Positions 44,375-56,262 of a stretch of 64,000 nt of DNA are shown one piece after another. Both the position numbers and the translations under genes were made by a program. The DNA comes from Lonicera japonica. Lineage: Eukaryota > Streptophyta > Magnoliopsida > Dipsacales > Caprifoliaceae. Positions within the stretch are counted from its first letter, which is position 1. Every line of letters starts with the position of its first letter. The notes beneath the pieces were generated by a model. It searched no databases. It had not been told where the DNA came from and worked only from the letters and a program-made list of their open reading frames with translations. Location of the stretch: the NCBI GenBank assembly GCA_021464415.1, contig CM038466.1:31712833-31776832 (forward strand), in the 5' to 3' direction.

Positions 44375-45779
44375 ATGGCATCTCTCGCGTCAATCCATCG
44401 TGCTGGAAATTCTATTCTGTCTCCTTCCCACTTCAAGCTTCGCAAATTTCCTTCAACAAACCCTCCTTTCAAATCTCTCTGCTCTTACGCCCCCACAAAC
44501 AACACTGGCCCTAAAGTTAATCAGCGCTCTCAACACAACCCGCAGAGCAAACCCCCCTTTCTCCGCAATAAAAACAACCATTATCAGAATGAGAAGGACA
44601 ATCACCCTCTAACCACAAACCCAAATAAAAGCCCTCCACCACCAAATGTTGATTTGATGGGTTTGTGCAATGAGGGCAAGATTCAAGAAGTGATTGAGCT
44701 AATGTCTAGAGGTGTTAAAGCGGAGTATGGTATTTTTGATATACTATTGAGTTCATGTGGGAATTTGAAGAAGGTTGAGACTGGGAAGAAGGTTCATCAG
44801 TTGTTGATTAGGTCGGATTATAATGGCGATGTGGAATTGGGGTATAAGTTGGTGGAAATGTATGTGAAATGTGGGAGTATGAGAGATGCACGCCGGGTGT
44901 TCGATAGAATGCGTAAGAGGAAAATTGGGGTTGTGGCATTTGATGATAAATGGGTATGCTAATAATGGGAAAGGGGATGATGGGTTGTTGTTGTTTGAGC
45001 AAATGATGAAGTTGGGGTTGCTCCCGAATGGGGAGACTTTCGCTGCAGTTTTATCGGCCTGTGCTAGTGCAGAAGCTGTTGAAGAAGGGTTGATTTACTT
45101 TGAATCAATGAAAAATGAGTTCAAAATTGTTCCGGGGATCGAACATTATATAGGGGTTGTGGATGTTCTTGGTAAATCCGGGCATTTGAATGAAGCTATG
45201 GAGTTCATTGAGAACATGCCAATTGAACCCACTGCTCAAATTTGGGAGAATTTGGCTAATCTTGCTCGAATACATGGAGATATTGAGCTTGAAGACCGAG
45301 CTGAGGAGTTCTTGGCCAAGTTCTTCCCCTCTAGGGCGTCAACAAATAACCTCCCTACACCACTGCCGAAAAAGCACTCTTCAATTAACATGCTTGAAGG
45401 GAAGAATGATAAGATTAACGAATACCGTAACACAAATCCATATAAGGGAGACGCGTATGAGAAACTGAAAGGCTTGAATGGGCAAATGAGGGAGGCTGGG
45501 TATGTGCCCGACACAAGATATGTGCTTCATGACATTGATCAAGAGGCTAAAGAGCAAGCTTTGATGTATCACAGTGAGCGTTTGGCTATTGCGTATGGGT
45601 TGATTAGTACACCTGCAAGAACGACACTTAGGATCATCAAGAATTTAAGGATTTGTGGGGATTGTCATAACGCGATAAAGATCATGTCGAGGATTGTTGG
45701 GAGGGAGCTTATTGTTAGGGATAACAAGCGGTTTCATCATTTTAAGGATGGGAAATGCTCTTGTGGAGATTATTGGTAA
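44375..45779 (+). CDS. DYW2-like short PPR protein with DYW domain, one frameshift
   Basis: An intronless frame starts [15 protein letters not shown] (probably an organelle transit peptide), followed by an Asn/Pro-rich linker. PPR-like repeats read [62 protein letters not shown], then [21 protein letters not shown]. The C-terminal DYW domain reads [33 protein letters not shown] and ends GKCSCGDYW, with HxE and CxxC zinc residues intact. The layout resembles Arabidopsis DYW2 (At2g15690), a short DYW protein that supplies the deaminase to E+-type PPR editing factors in mitochondria and plastids. One extra A in AGGAAAATTGG at 44921 shifts the frame. Corrected, the protein would be about 467 residues. 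Without correction it would lose the DYW domain. Either early decay or an assembly error. Confidence 0.88.
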
Positions 45780-46543
45780 TCTTCTGTTTTTTGGTTAGTT
45801 TGAAGATGTAACTACACTACTCTATTTGGTTATATAACTTTTTAACATTTGGTATATGTAAAAGATTATGCAGCGTTAATGATGGTGGGCAAGAAGAATT
45901 GAGGTTTTTGTTGATAGGAGAATGGAGATATATTTTCATTCCATTATATTGTATATCATGCTTTTGTATGGAATTCAAATACTCACTCTCTATCAATACG
46001 GGTCCTTTCCTTTCCAAGCCTTGTTGCGAGGGGCAGAATTGGAATCTGACAGAGTAAGTTCCGGTCCAGTTTAACAAAAAAGAAAGATAGAATATTAAGG
46101 GTGTTCTTAAATGCACCCACATAATTCGTCTTCTCACCCCACCAAAAGTCAAAGTTACGTTAATTTTAACCTAAAAAATAGTATAAAACCCTTTCTTCTC
46201 ACCCCACTTTCTATACTTTGAAAAAATTGCCACTAATTTGTGTTTTCACCCACTTAAAATTTTAAAAAAACTTTATTTTTTTTCCAACAAACAATCATAT
46301 ACTATTTTCATTTAATTACATATATCTCATAAATGTAAGTTTATAATAAATATTCTTATACTTTTATATTAAGTGTTAGATTTTTATTTTTATTTGCTCT
46401 AGCACAATAACATTTTCAATGATATTTTTCTTAATTTATTCAATCTTTTTATTTGTGCATGCATGTAGAGCTCAATAAAATTCATGTTAAGTTATCCAAT
46501 GTCAAAGTTAAAATTTTTTGTCTTAACATGTGCTTAACATGTC

Positions 46544-46574
<31 letters not shown>

Positions 46575-48640
46575 TGCATGTTGTGCTTTTATTATTTCAA
46601 TATTTAAATTCTTAAAATTACTCGTAAAAAATTATTGAAAAATAAAATAGTTTGGTTAGAAAATCTCTATCATTTTAATATTTTGCAAGGAAATCGTTTT
46701 TTTAGTCTCCAAAAAATTAAACATCTTAGAAATCGAAAGTAACAAAATATTTTAATAAATGACTTATTTTTATAAAAACTATTTTATTTTTCCAATTCAT
46801 TTTTTCCCTTTTCACAAAAGATAACTTTTTTAAAAAAGAAAGAAGAAAATGTTTTTAAGTCGTTAAAAAATCATTTAAGAACAACCAGGGTGAGAAAACG
46901 GATTTTGTGGATGCATTGAAGAACACTTGAAAAAATTCATAACTATTCATTTTTTTCCCTCTAGTTTTTATCTTTCTTCTAGTATTTTTGATAAAAATAA
47001 AATAGATTTTCTAATATTTTTGATGCAGTGAATTAAGACATATTTATATAATATATGAATTAATTATTACTTTTGTTAATTAATTAGTCAACTTCAATGG
47101 CTTCTCCGAACCTTTGCAATCTAACCTAACTTATTACTCCATATAGTTCACATGTACGTTTTAGAGAGAGAGATAGAGAGTTTACGTAAGTATGTATAAA
47201 AAAATGTTAATAAAGAAAAAATAGCTTAAGGGCTTTTCTGGGCTTTTCTTTAATTATAATTAATGTTTAAATTTTCATATATATTATAAAAGAATTACTT
47301 TAATTTTTGTTTTATTTATAATTGTGTTGAAAATAACTAATAATTTTTTCAAAATGCTTAAAAAATAAAGGATGATCTAAATTTAATTGAAAACGGAGAA
47401 AATATTTCAAATTTCTTTTGTATATCAAGCATACTACTATATATATATGGATCAACTTTTGATCTTTTAATGTTTTTGATATAGTGAATTAAAACTTATG
47501 TTTACTTATGTGATAAAAATAAAATTTGTAGACAAATTTAAAATATGAATAATAACTATTTAAGAGTAATGAATAATAAAAGATTATATGAAATATCATA
47601 TATTGTTAAAACTGTATTTATCATAATTAATATTTTGTATCTTCAGAGGTACTATTTAGACAAAAATTTTAATGAAATTTATGAAGAACAATGTAATTTT
47701 TGTTTATTATGTCTTATATTAATGAAAAATTTAATATTATTTAATATTTTTACTTTTAGCGACAAAACTTAATCGTCTTTATATTGTTTTAGTAAACTCA
47801 CCCCACCACTGGGGTGAAGTGCAAGATTTTCTAAAGATTTGATGGGGTGAGAAGAAAGTATTCTCATACTGGAGTAAGAAGACTGATTATGTGGGTGCAT
47901 TTAAGAGCACCCAATATTAATTATACAGAATCTAGTAGAGCAAGTTCCGGTCTAATTTAACAAAAGAGAAAGATAGACTATTAGTCATACATTAAAGTAA
48001 AGTTTAAATTATTTTAGCCCACTTCATCGCTCTGTCTAATTTTGGATCTGCCCTGCTTTCTTTTGGTGTTTATGAGAACGAATGATGTCACCTAGAGAAT
48101 GCATGGAGATAGGCATATATTTAATTTGTCGATTTTATTTGTATAAGTATATACGAGGAAAATTAAGTTTATTATCCTCTTATTCATTTTCTCTTATTCG
48201 AGGCAAGCAAAGTAGCAGACAGAGATAAGAAGAGTAAATAAATATTACAGTTTCCTAAATAAAATCTGGAACTTGGTAATTTGATTATTTATTAAAAAAA
48301 AACTGATAATTCCATTTTTTTATTAAAATAACATTCATATAGGAAAAGACTGAAATTCCTTAGAAATTATGTTACATGAAAGAATCTTATTTGTTAAAAC
48401 CTAATTCAAGAGAGCGATAGTACTTGAATCATACGGAGAAAGACAAGAAAAGGCTAAATCATTTTATGCCCTTGATTCCAAGAAAAAATATGCAATATAA
48501 AACCGTGAAAGATCGAAAAAATTAAATTTCCACACATTTCCTATGATAAAGAAACGCGATAAAGCACACTCGTCAAGATTAAATCCAAACAGAAAAAAAA
48601 TAAGATCATGAAGAACGAGATGAAAACAAGAAGCTTACAC
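45495..48640. repeat. segmental duplication, distal copy, split by an element
   Basis: This is the partner of 41490-42735. It includes the end of the DYW2-like gene. The 1.8-kb element at 46099-47912 interrupts it. Because the proximal copy lacks that element, it probably inserted after the duplication. Confidence 0.85.
46099..47912. mobile_element. hAT-like non-autonomous element with an extra internal end
   Basis: The ends GGGTGTTCTTAAATGCACCC and GGGTGCATTTAAGAGCACCC form an inverted repeat extending about 43 bp. An exact 8-bp target duplication AATATTAA lies at 46091-46098 and 47913-47920. The interior is very AT-rich with no transposase. A third, inverted copy of the terminus lies at about 46880-46930, so an inner element of about 830 bp may be nested with, or have given rise to, the longer one. 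Confidence 0.85.
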
Positions 48641-48824
48641 CATGACTAATGAAAACTAAGCTATGGTTTCACATTTGTGTCATTAAATTATCACAAATTA
48701 GAATCTACACAACCAAAAAAGAATATTATGTATTATGAAATTTCACAACAATTTATTTAGTTTTCTCCCAATTTCTTTTATGGAAGCATTTCAATATAAT
48801 GTCACAACAATCAAATGGATTGCA

Positions 48825-51800
48825 TTAAAGAGGTTTGATCCGATCCTGTGTGGAGATTTCGTCGACAAGCTGAGCAAGGACGCTATGAAGTTCCTCTCCA
48901 TTTCTCCATTCATGAACTTTCGCTTTGACAAGCGAAGGATTATCGTAAATGCAATCCCATAAAGGAAAATCCTTTCTCGGCATCACATGGTCTCCTTCTC
49001 CAAGCTTCAAACTAGGGCAATAATCTCCTCTACCATCTCCAAGGTAGACAAATCTTTTCTTCCCTGTTTTAGATGTAGATGCTAGGATCCGCTCGATCAC
49101 AAGACCCTGTTGTAAAAACCACAATTTGAATATCAATAAATAGAGGAAAAGGTAAAAAATGAAGGATACATGGAAAATAATTAAAATTCGTTTAACAGTT
49201 TTACATGAAATTATTTTCTTTAACAAAAACTTGGTTGTGAAATGGTTTTGGGTTCCATGTAAAGGGGGAAAACACAGGATAAAGCGAGTTGTACCATTCA
49301 AATTAATTCATACGAAAATTAATGCACATAAACACTACTAAAAATGGGTAATATGGAAGTATAAGTCATGAGAAATATGTATAGTCACGTCCCGGTCCAG
49401 TTCATGAAGATATGTCTACTTTGGGCCCGAAATATCACAGTTTCGCTTTTTCCTCAAAGAGGCTTCTTACTATATAGCACATCATTTCACCACACCCATG
49501 CCGTGTGGGATAAACATCCATAGTGTACAGCCTATCAAGATCCAGACCACCAATAAAACTAGGGTTCTTACATGTGTAACCAAAAACACACTATAAGAAA
49601 CAATGAAGTTCCTTATTGTCAACTACAAACAATGCTTTTGGGCTTTTAATAAATTTCATACCCAAGGAAGATTAATTGGGTAATACCATGTGCAGTGTAT
49701 GTCATCAATCAGCAAAAATAGATAAGCAATGATGCCATTACCTAAAGGGCTTGCTGCATATAAATGTATATACATACGCAACTAAATGAAGCAAAGGGAC
49801 GCATCTAAATGAAGCAAAGGGCCATAACAATACAATGCATGAGGTAGTTCAAAAGCAAACAAACTTTGACCTAATATAAAGGTTATATTAGGTCAAAGTT
49901 AAAGTCTCATACATCACTTTTAGCTAATAAGCATGTGAATCATCTCTGACATGCGAAAGTGAAATAACTATGATCCCCACATGTTTTGTGCTTAAAATCA
50001 GGTTATGGTTATTTCTCATGCTTATACATTCATTAAATTATTACTCCCTTTGTTTCAAATTAAGGGTCTAGTTTAACTTTAAAGCATTTTTAAGAAAACA
50101 CTAATTCAACCTAAACAATCGTCGAGATAAAACTTATTGATCGACTGATTATGTATCAAACAGGAAATCAGACTCTTAATTTGAGACATCCCAAAAAGGA
50201 AAGTGGGACTCTTAATCTGAACAAAGTAAGTACTAGTTTACTTTTTGGTGGTTGTGGGGGGTGGGCAAGCGCTAGATATTTATCAATGTTCTAAAAATCG
50301 CTAGGCGTTCCTAGGTCGGTGAGGGGGGGCCTAGCTCCTAGGGGATTAGTCAGGAATTAATCGGTCAAACAATTTTTTATTAAAAACATGATTTTAAATA
50401 ACATAATACTAACAAAACATAATATACCTTTGAAATTAACATTAATATTCCAATAAAATATGCATTCCAAAAACAAAATAAACAAGATCAAACAATCAAA
50501 CCCAAGTGAACATCCCAAAATACAACCGGAGGGGAGAGGAGGAGATGGAGATCGGAGACTAAGAGGAGGAGGATGAGGAGAACGGAATTAGGTGGATTGA
50601 AAGAGGGCTAGCTAACAAACGTGTTTTTTTTTTTTTTTTTTTACATGAAACTACATTGTTTTGAAGGAAAAAAAAAGAGGGAAAAATCCCGCCTAGCCCA
50701 CCTAATCGGCGCCTAGCCCGCCTAATTGGCACCTAATCATGCCGGCGCCTAAACACAAAGGATTAGGCCTAGGCCGGGCGGGGAGGCAACGATTTCCGCC
50801 TAGGCCCGATTTTTAGAACACTGATATTTATATATCACTCACAAAAATGTTCCATTTTGAAATCTGGGAGATTGGATTCAAACCATTCCCCCCACCCCCC
50901 CCAAAAAAATATACAATAGAAAGAAGAAAAGAAACACTACACACAAAAGGCACAAAAAAAAAACTTCATTCACAAATTGGCGTGTCTGATTTGATTTGGC
51001 AAACCACTTAGATCAGTAACAAATTAACACAAAGGTACACAGAGAACTTTGGAAACAAATTTGTGTGTTAGTGCATTGATTTCTCAAACTAATTTGTGGG
51101 AAAAAAGCAACCAAATAACCTTGAGGGACAAGCTTCCTTTTTGATGGATTTCATTCCCACAAAGACTTAACACTACTTTTCTGATTTTAATAACATTTCC
51201 AACCCAAGGGATACTAATTGGGAAGTAAATACCATGTGCGGCATATGTCATCAAAGCTCAATTAGGTGTGCAATGATACCATTACCTAAACGGCCAGTTG
51301 TGTAACAACCCCTACTATTAGTGACCGGTCCGTATGTACCCTTATGTGGCTGTAATGGATCCTGGCAAGCTACACGCTATGGGTGTTCAACCCATGTCGC
51401 CTAGGTAAGGTGAACTGATATACTATATATGCATGTTCACTAGTCCGACCTAGCAAGAAGACTAGTCTTTTGAGGAAAAGCAAACTTTGAGAGCTATGGT
51501 TCCAAGTGGGAAAATATCTTGTTAGGCTAGACCAGGATGTGATATGCTGCATGTACATGCTTCAAAATGAAGCAGCGGACCAACCTAACAATTCAATGAA
51601 CGAAGTAATTCTGAAGCAAACTTCAACCTAATACGGCCTTTATAGTAGCAGTGGTTTATGAGGTAGTGAAAGTGGAAATGATAATGACCATCTTTGTTCT
51701 ATTGTTCAGATCAAGTATAGTTACTTTACATCAAGTATATAACTTGGTAAACATACGTGTGTGTGTGTGTGTATAAGTATCAGACACTTGTTCGAAATTT

Positions 51801-54800
51801 GTCAATGGATTATAATTTATAATTATCCAATATGAACACGATACAAGTACGACCTCCTTATAGAAGTATCCACACGTCATAGCATCATTAATAAACAAGC
51901 CGAAGGGGACCCTTCAGGCCTTCATTAGAGCATAACATAAGATTCTCTACAAAAATCACAATTACTGATCAAAAAGACCAGTTTCACACCTTAATCAATG
52001 GATCAAGAACCAGCAAAACTTCAACAAAAATTAGATGTTTTGTATATCATAATCTTGCTTTGTTACAGTAACTGTTGTTTGTATTATAGTAACCGTATTG
52101 GCTCTGTTATAAGACCAGCCTCTAATTATTTCCAACTTTGGACTAATCTCTAACTTAATCAACAATGAAAAATCTGAATATTTCATGTAAGTGGTACCAA
52201 ATTTCATAAAATCTATAAAAATAAAATAAAATAACCCTTCATTGGAGCGTAATGTAAGATTCTCTGCAAATCACAATTGCTAGATAAAAATAAATAAAAA
52301 AAAAAGAGGCCAGTTTAACACATCAATTAATGGATCAAGAATTAGCCAAACTTTAGGGAAAATTAGATGCTTTATATACTCATGGAAAATGAACAAAAAC
52401 ATGAGAGAGGAAATATATATATATAAAGGATAAACATAATGAAAAAAGTAAAGAGAATACCTTGCACATGTTGGGAGGGCATAGATTGCAACTATGAGGA
52501 GATGAAGCCAAGTCATGATAAGGTGAGATCATAAGCCTGCCTTTTCCATCTTCAGAAGTTGGATTTGAGATTATCTCTGAAAAACAACTAAATACCCCAT
52601 GATGCTTCAATATTGTCTGTATATAAAACATGTTCGCGTCGCTTAGTACCCTTAAGTCGCATCTGAAATACATACATTACATTGCTTCATTAAACTTCTC
52701 GTCAACAAATAAAACTAACTAGTAATAGAAAGTACTCCATCTGTCCGAACTTAAGAATTCACCTTTCCTTTTTGCAACGTCCCAAATTAAAGGTGCAATT
52801 TATAAAATCAAAGTACAACTATGAAGATAGCTAAATAGATTATATTTTAATCATTCATTGATTACGTTGAAGGTAATTGTAAAGACCCTATTGTTGTGGA
52901 CTTGTGGGCATATATGGCCTGGAATGGATGCAGTAGGTCTGTTCACCCTATACCAGCTGGGTGAGATGAACTAATGTGCTATATATGCGTGGTCACTAGT
53001 CCTTCCTAGTAAAAGTCCTTTCAAGGAAAAGGCAAAATCATGAGGGCTTGAGCCCAAAGCAGACAATATCTTAATGGGCTTGTATTGGGAGTGATAGTAG
53101 TGTGTGTTCTTCAAAAAGCGCAAAAGTCCACTACTAACTCTTAATTTGAGATAGAGAAATTACGGAAGCAATGGATATTGAAACATGGGATGATGATGGT
53201 AATGGAAAATACCCAAGATCATGGGCTGATTTAATAGCTGCAATAATCTTTGGATGTAATGGGACTTGTCTTAAACACTCAGCAATGTCTTCAATTGTTT
53301 TCCCCTGTGAGTGCAGCTCCTCCATCATCCTATCCTAAAAAACGTAAATATATGGTTAATAACTAAATATCTACTCCCTCCGTCCCAATTTAAAAGACCG
53401 TTAGTCCTTATTGGAACTTCCCAAATTCAGGGTCTGGTTTCCTTTTCCGAACATAATCAATGTACAAAATCTTGCAATACTAGACAAGTTGTGTGCTTTA
53501 CCATTGATTATGTTAAAATCAGTGTACAATTAAAAATTTGTAAAAGTTTTGGGACTCAGAGAGTATACAATAGTCAGTAATTGCAAAATGTTAGCATGTA
53601 ATTGAAACTTTTTATGTGTATTACTACTAAAGTTATCTTTCCAAAATTGAAGAAAATACATACATTAATTAAGTTAACTTTCCTTTCAATTTATAACAAG
53701 CACTATATACGTATATATGTATGTGTATACACATCTATCTATGTAATCAGGGAAAATGGTATTGGAATCATAAAAATGTATGAGACAAAAGATTGGAGGG
53801 CTTCGATGAAATAAGGCCTTTTAAAAGTTGAGATGAAAAATGTATAAAGAGTAAATTTGACCATTGTGTCTTGATACATTTTGCCACTAGTATATATATG
53901 TGTGCGAGCGCATGCGCGCATGCGCATGCATACGTGTAAAAAAATACTCACTAATGCTGCTACTTAAGAGAACTAGAGAGTTCCAACTTTAAATCAAAGA
54001 GTAAAGATATTAGTCCAAGTTCCAAAGTAAATAAAAATAATTATCCATTGGAGCCTGCCAGGACTGCAGATTCAAGTTTATTTATTTCAGTAAGACTACA
54101 GATAGAAATTTCTATTCAACTAAAAGAACAATTAAAGAATCACAATAATACGCAGTTAAGACTGGCTAACATTTACCTCTCTTAATATTGAATGGAAGAC
54201 TATTCAGCATTGAGAGGTAATGTTTGTTTTACACCCCTAAGTTCAATTTCCAGCATTCAGCATTAAGAGACAAGCCCCCTACTGAATGTTTCTATTCACC
54301 ATTCAAAACCAAATAAATTCAAACAAAAAAATATATACATTTAGAAGTTCTATCCAATAATAATAATAGTAATAATAAAAAAAAGAGAATTGCCAATCAT
54401 TATTAAATATTCAAAATTTAGCGCTAAAAAACAAACTGGCACAACTGAGAAAAAAAAATGTTAAAATTTGGGCATCTTTACATGGTATTATTTCCCTTAA
54501 ATAATTATCTTATTTTTAGGTAAGCCTTCTGTAGTACACCACAATCCCAAATTAATTATGAAAATTAATAGGAACTCTAATCTTACCAAAACAACAGATA
54601 GCAAGATAAATATTAAAAAAGGAAACCCGAGAAGTTAGAATTGTGATCCACATAATTATGCACATAATGCAATCAAAACTTAAAATTAATAGGAACTCTA
54701 ATCTTACCAAAACAACATACAGTCAAGATAAATATTAAAAAAGGAAACCCAAAAGGTTAGAACTGTAATCCACATAATTATGCACATAATGTAATCAAAA

Positions 54801-55271
54801 CTTAACACTAAAAAGTCATCAGTAATTTTGTAAGGACTCAATATTGAAACGCTAAAAATAGAACATAAATGATAAATGATGTGACATCAACGCAATTGGT
54901 AAAATCCCTTCACCGTTGCGCTAATGCCACATTATTAAAATCAATCTTTTGAAGAGACCGAAAGAAAGTAACTCAGAAAACGTGACATCAACGCAGTTGT
55001 TGATAGGAACCATTAACTCTTGCAATGATGCCACGTTGTCGGAATCAAATTTTTGAGTCCTTATGTAATTCTATACTTTTTTGCAGAGGTTAAGAGAGAA
55101 AAAAAAAATGTAGTATTTAGTACCAACCATGAGAGAGGTCCAAGGCAATGTGGGTCGGAGCTGATTGAAAAAATGGGTCAGACCCATCTGGGCAATAACC
55201 CATCTGTCGCTATCATCGTCGATGATCGTACGGTCGAAATCAAAAACGATCACGATCCCGGCCCCGGCCAT
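48825..55271 (-). CDS. HAD-superfamily phosphatase, phosphoethanolamine/phosphocholine phosphatase-like
   Basis: Four exons join in frame: 55271-55128, 53334-53213, 52662-52461 and 49106-48825, 249 residues, all GT..AG. The product belongs to the PHOSPHO1/PHOSPHO2-type HAD phosphatases of plants, as in Arabidopsis PECP1, PPsPase1 and At4g29530. Motif I is VIVFDFDRTIIDDDSD with the nucleophile DxD. Motif II is VLSDANMF, and motif IV is YLGDGRGDYCPS with the acidic metal ligands. A SPHSCNLCPPNMCK segment gives the Cys pattern of the subgroup. These enzymes release phosphate from small cytosolic metabolites, and several respond to phosphate starvation. The exact substrate is not readable from sequence, and it looks closest to At4g29530. 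Introns 1 and 3 are long (1.8 and 3.4 kb) and full of MITEs and local duplications. No frame break is visible. Confidence 0.92.
49862..49900. repeat. perfect 18-bp palindrome with 3-base loop
   Basis: AACTTTGACCTAATATAA (49862-49879) is followed after AGG by its exact reverse complement (49883-49900). It lies deep in phosphatase intron 3. The related repeat near 51615 lacks the second arm. Confidence 0.9.
50042..50232. mobile_element. Stowaway-like MITE
   Basis: It starts TACTCCCTTTGTTTCAAATT and ends CTGAACAAAGTAAGTA, which approximates the CTCCCTCCGTCCC-type inverted terminus with TA flanks. It is about 190 bp, non-coding and within phosphatase intron 3. Confidence 0.7.
50284..50823. mobile_element. 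hAT-like MITE, GC-rich ends
   Basis: The ends CAATGTTCTAAAAATCG and CGATTTTTAGAACACTG form an inverted repeat, flanked by the exact 8-bp duplication ATATTTAT at 50276-50283 and 50824-50831. The subterminal regions repeat GCCTAGG-type motifs, and a T run lies near 50625-50641. It is non-coding and 540 bp. Confidence 0.92.
51302..51560. mobile_element. inserted repeat, class uncertain
   Basis: This block, from TGTAACAACCCCTACTATT to a GATATGCTGCATG region, splits the direct repeat in phosphatase intron 3. It resembles 52869-53130: both share GGTGAACTGA / GATGAACTAA, CTATATATGC-TG-TCACTAGTCC and AATATCTT. The style suggests a small LTR-like or MITE family, but no clean ends were defined. Confidence 0.45.
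51915..52385. repeat. tandem duplication next to phosphatase exon 3
   Basis: Units at about 51915-52055 and 52235-52385 share CCCTTCA, TAAGATTCTCT-CAAA--TCACAATT, CCAGTTT and AATGGATCAAGAA. The second unit ends about 75 bases from the exon 3 donor side. Confidence 0.6.
52869..53130. mobile_element. second copy of the uncertain inserted repeat
   Basis: Similar to 51302-51560. It contains the palindromic GGGCTTGAGCCC and ends close to phosphatase exon 2. Confidence 0.45.
53372..53576. mobile_element. Stowaway-like MITE
   Basis: It begins TACTCCCTCCGTCCCAATTT, the classic Stowaway terminus, and ends in a degenerate GGGACTCAGAGAGTA. About 205 bp, in phosphatase intron 1 close to exon 2. Confidence 0.75.
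53896..53937. other. alternating purine-pyrimidine tract (Z-DNA potential)
   Basis: The tract runs TATATATGTGTGCGAGCG then CATGCGCGCATGCGCATGC and ACGTGT, almost strictly alternating. GC-alternating stretches like CATGCGCGCATGCG are the best Z-forming sequences. It lies in phosphatase intron 1. Confidence 0.6.
54556..54807. repeat. tandem duplication of about 125 bp
   Basis: Two units, about 54556-54682 and 54683-54807, share AATTAATAGGAACTCTAATC, TTACCAAAACAACA, AAAAAAGGAAACCC and ATAATTATGCACATAATG with few differences. A second, more diverged pair follows at about 54865-55050, built on GTGACATCAACGCA and AATGCCAC / GATGCCAC. Confidence 0.85.
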
Positions 55272-55566
55272 TTTTATCGGCTATCAATCTTTCTTTCCTA
55301 CAAATCGGCGTTAACCTTTGTTGTTATTCTTCATTAGACTCTATTACGGAGTATTATTTATAACAAATTTTGAAGTTTTTTTTTTTTTTTTCTTTTAGAG
55401 TAACACAACCGGTCCCTAAACTAAGGTGTGGTTTTACTTTGGCCCATCAAGTTTGAATAGTACTTTTTAGCCCCTCAAATTGTTGCCAAGTTCCATTTTA
55501 ACCCTTCCATCTACTTTCACTTTTAAAGTTGACAGAAAGTAAAAAAATGATGCTGAGCACCACATA

Positions 55567-56250
55567 CACGGGCGGAGGCAAATAAGGGGCAGGGGGTCAA
55601 TTGACTACCCTCTATTTTTATAAAATTCTAATTTTTCAAATTCTTACATGCTTTGAATTATCTCTCTTAAATGGTACATAGATATATTTCATTTGTGTTC
55701 GAGCCTTAATCTTGATGTTTATTCAAATTTTATCAACGACACCTACTCTAGATCTACGTCAAACGAGCACTCAACCAAAAAATTAGACACTTTTTTGAAT
55801 GTTGAAAATTTATGAGTCATTTTTTATTTTTTAATGTAATGTTTAATTGTGGCAGTTGATTGCTTTTTGATTGATTAAAATATCCATTATTTTGAAAATA
55901 TAAAAGGTTCTCCTTTTTTCACATACATTTTTTTACATAAAACAAACCCTAAAAATTTCTATTTAAAAATCAATCACATTCTCTCTCTAACTATGGCCTT
56001 CTTTCATCCAATTTCATTGATTTCTCTTCTGCCGATGGTTATCACAATCATTTCTCGTCATAACCACCATCACCCGCTGTTGCTTCAACACCAAATCCTA
56101 TTTTTTTTATGGTTCTTTCTTTCAGCTGTTCACCAACATTTTCATTGCCGCCATTCGCTTCAGTAGCTTAACTCCTCTTCGTTCTTTTGGTGCAGTAAAT
56201 TTTAAACCCCCCCCCCCACCCCACCCTTTGAAATCTGGGCTCCACCCCTA
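55567..56250. mobile_element. hAT-like element
   Basis: An exact 8-bp duplication ACCACATA lies at 55559-55566 and 56251-56258. The ends (CACGGGCGGAG and CTCCACCCCTA) are imperfect inverted repeats of hAT style. It is 684 bp with no transposase. A C run is near the right end. Confidence 0.85.
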
Positions 56251-56262
56251 ACCACATATTAG

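Larger units (their letters stand above)
49620..51690. repeat. diverged direct repeat inside phosphatase intron 3
   Basis: Segments at about 49620-49950 and 51130-51690 share TACCATGTGC-G--TATGTCATCAA, GCAATGAT-CCATTACCTAAA and AAATGAAGCA-...CAAAC, in the same order. The right copy is split by the element at about 51302-51560. A hAT-like MITE and a Stowaway-like MITE lie between them. Confidence 0.6.
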
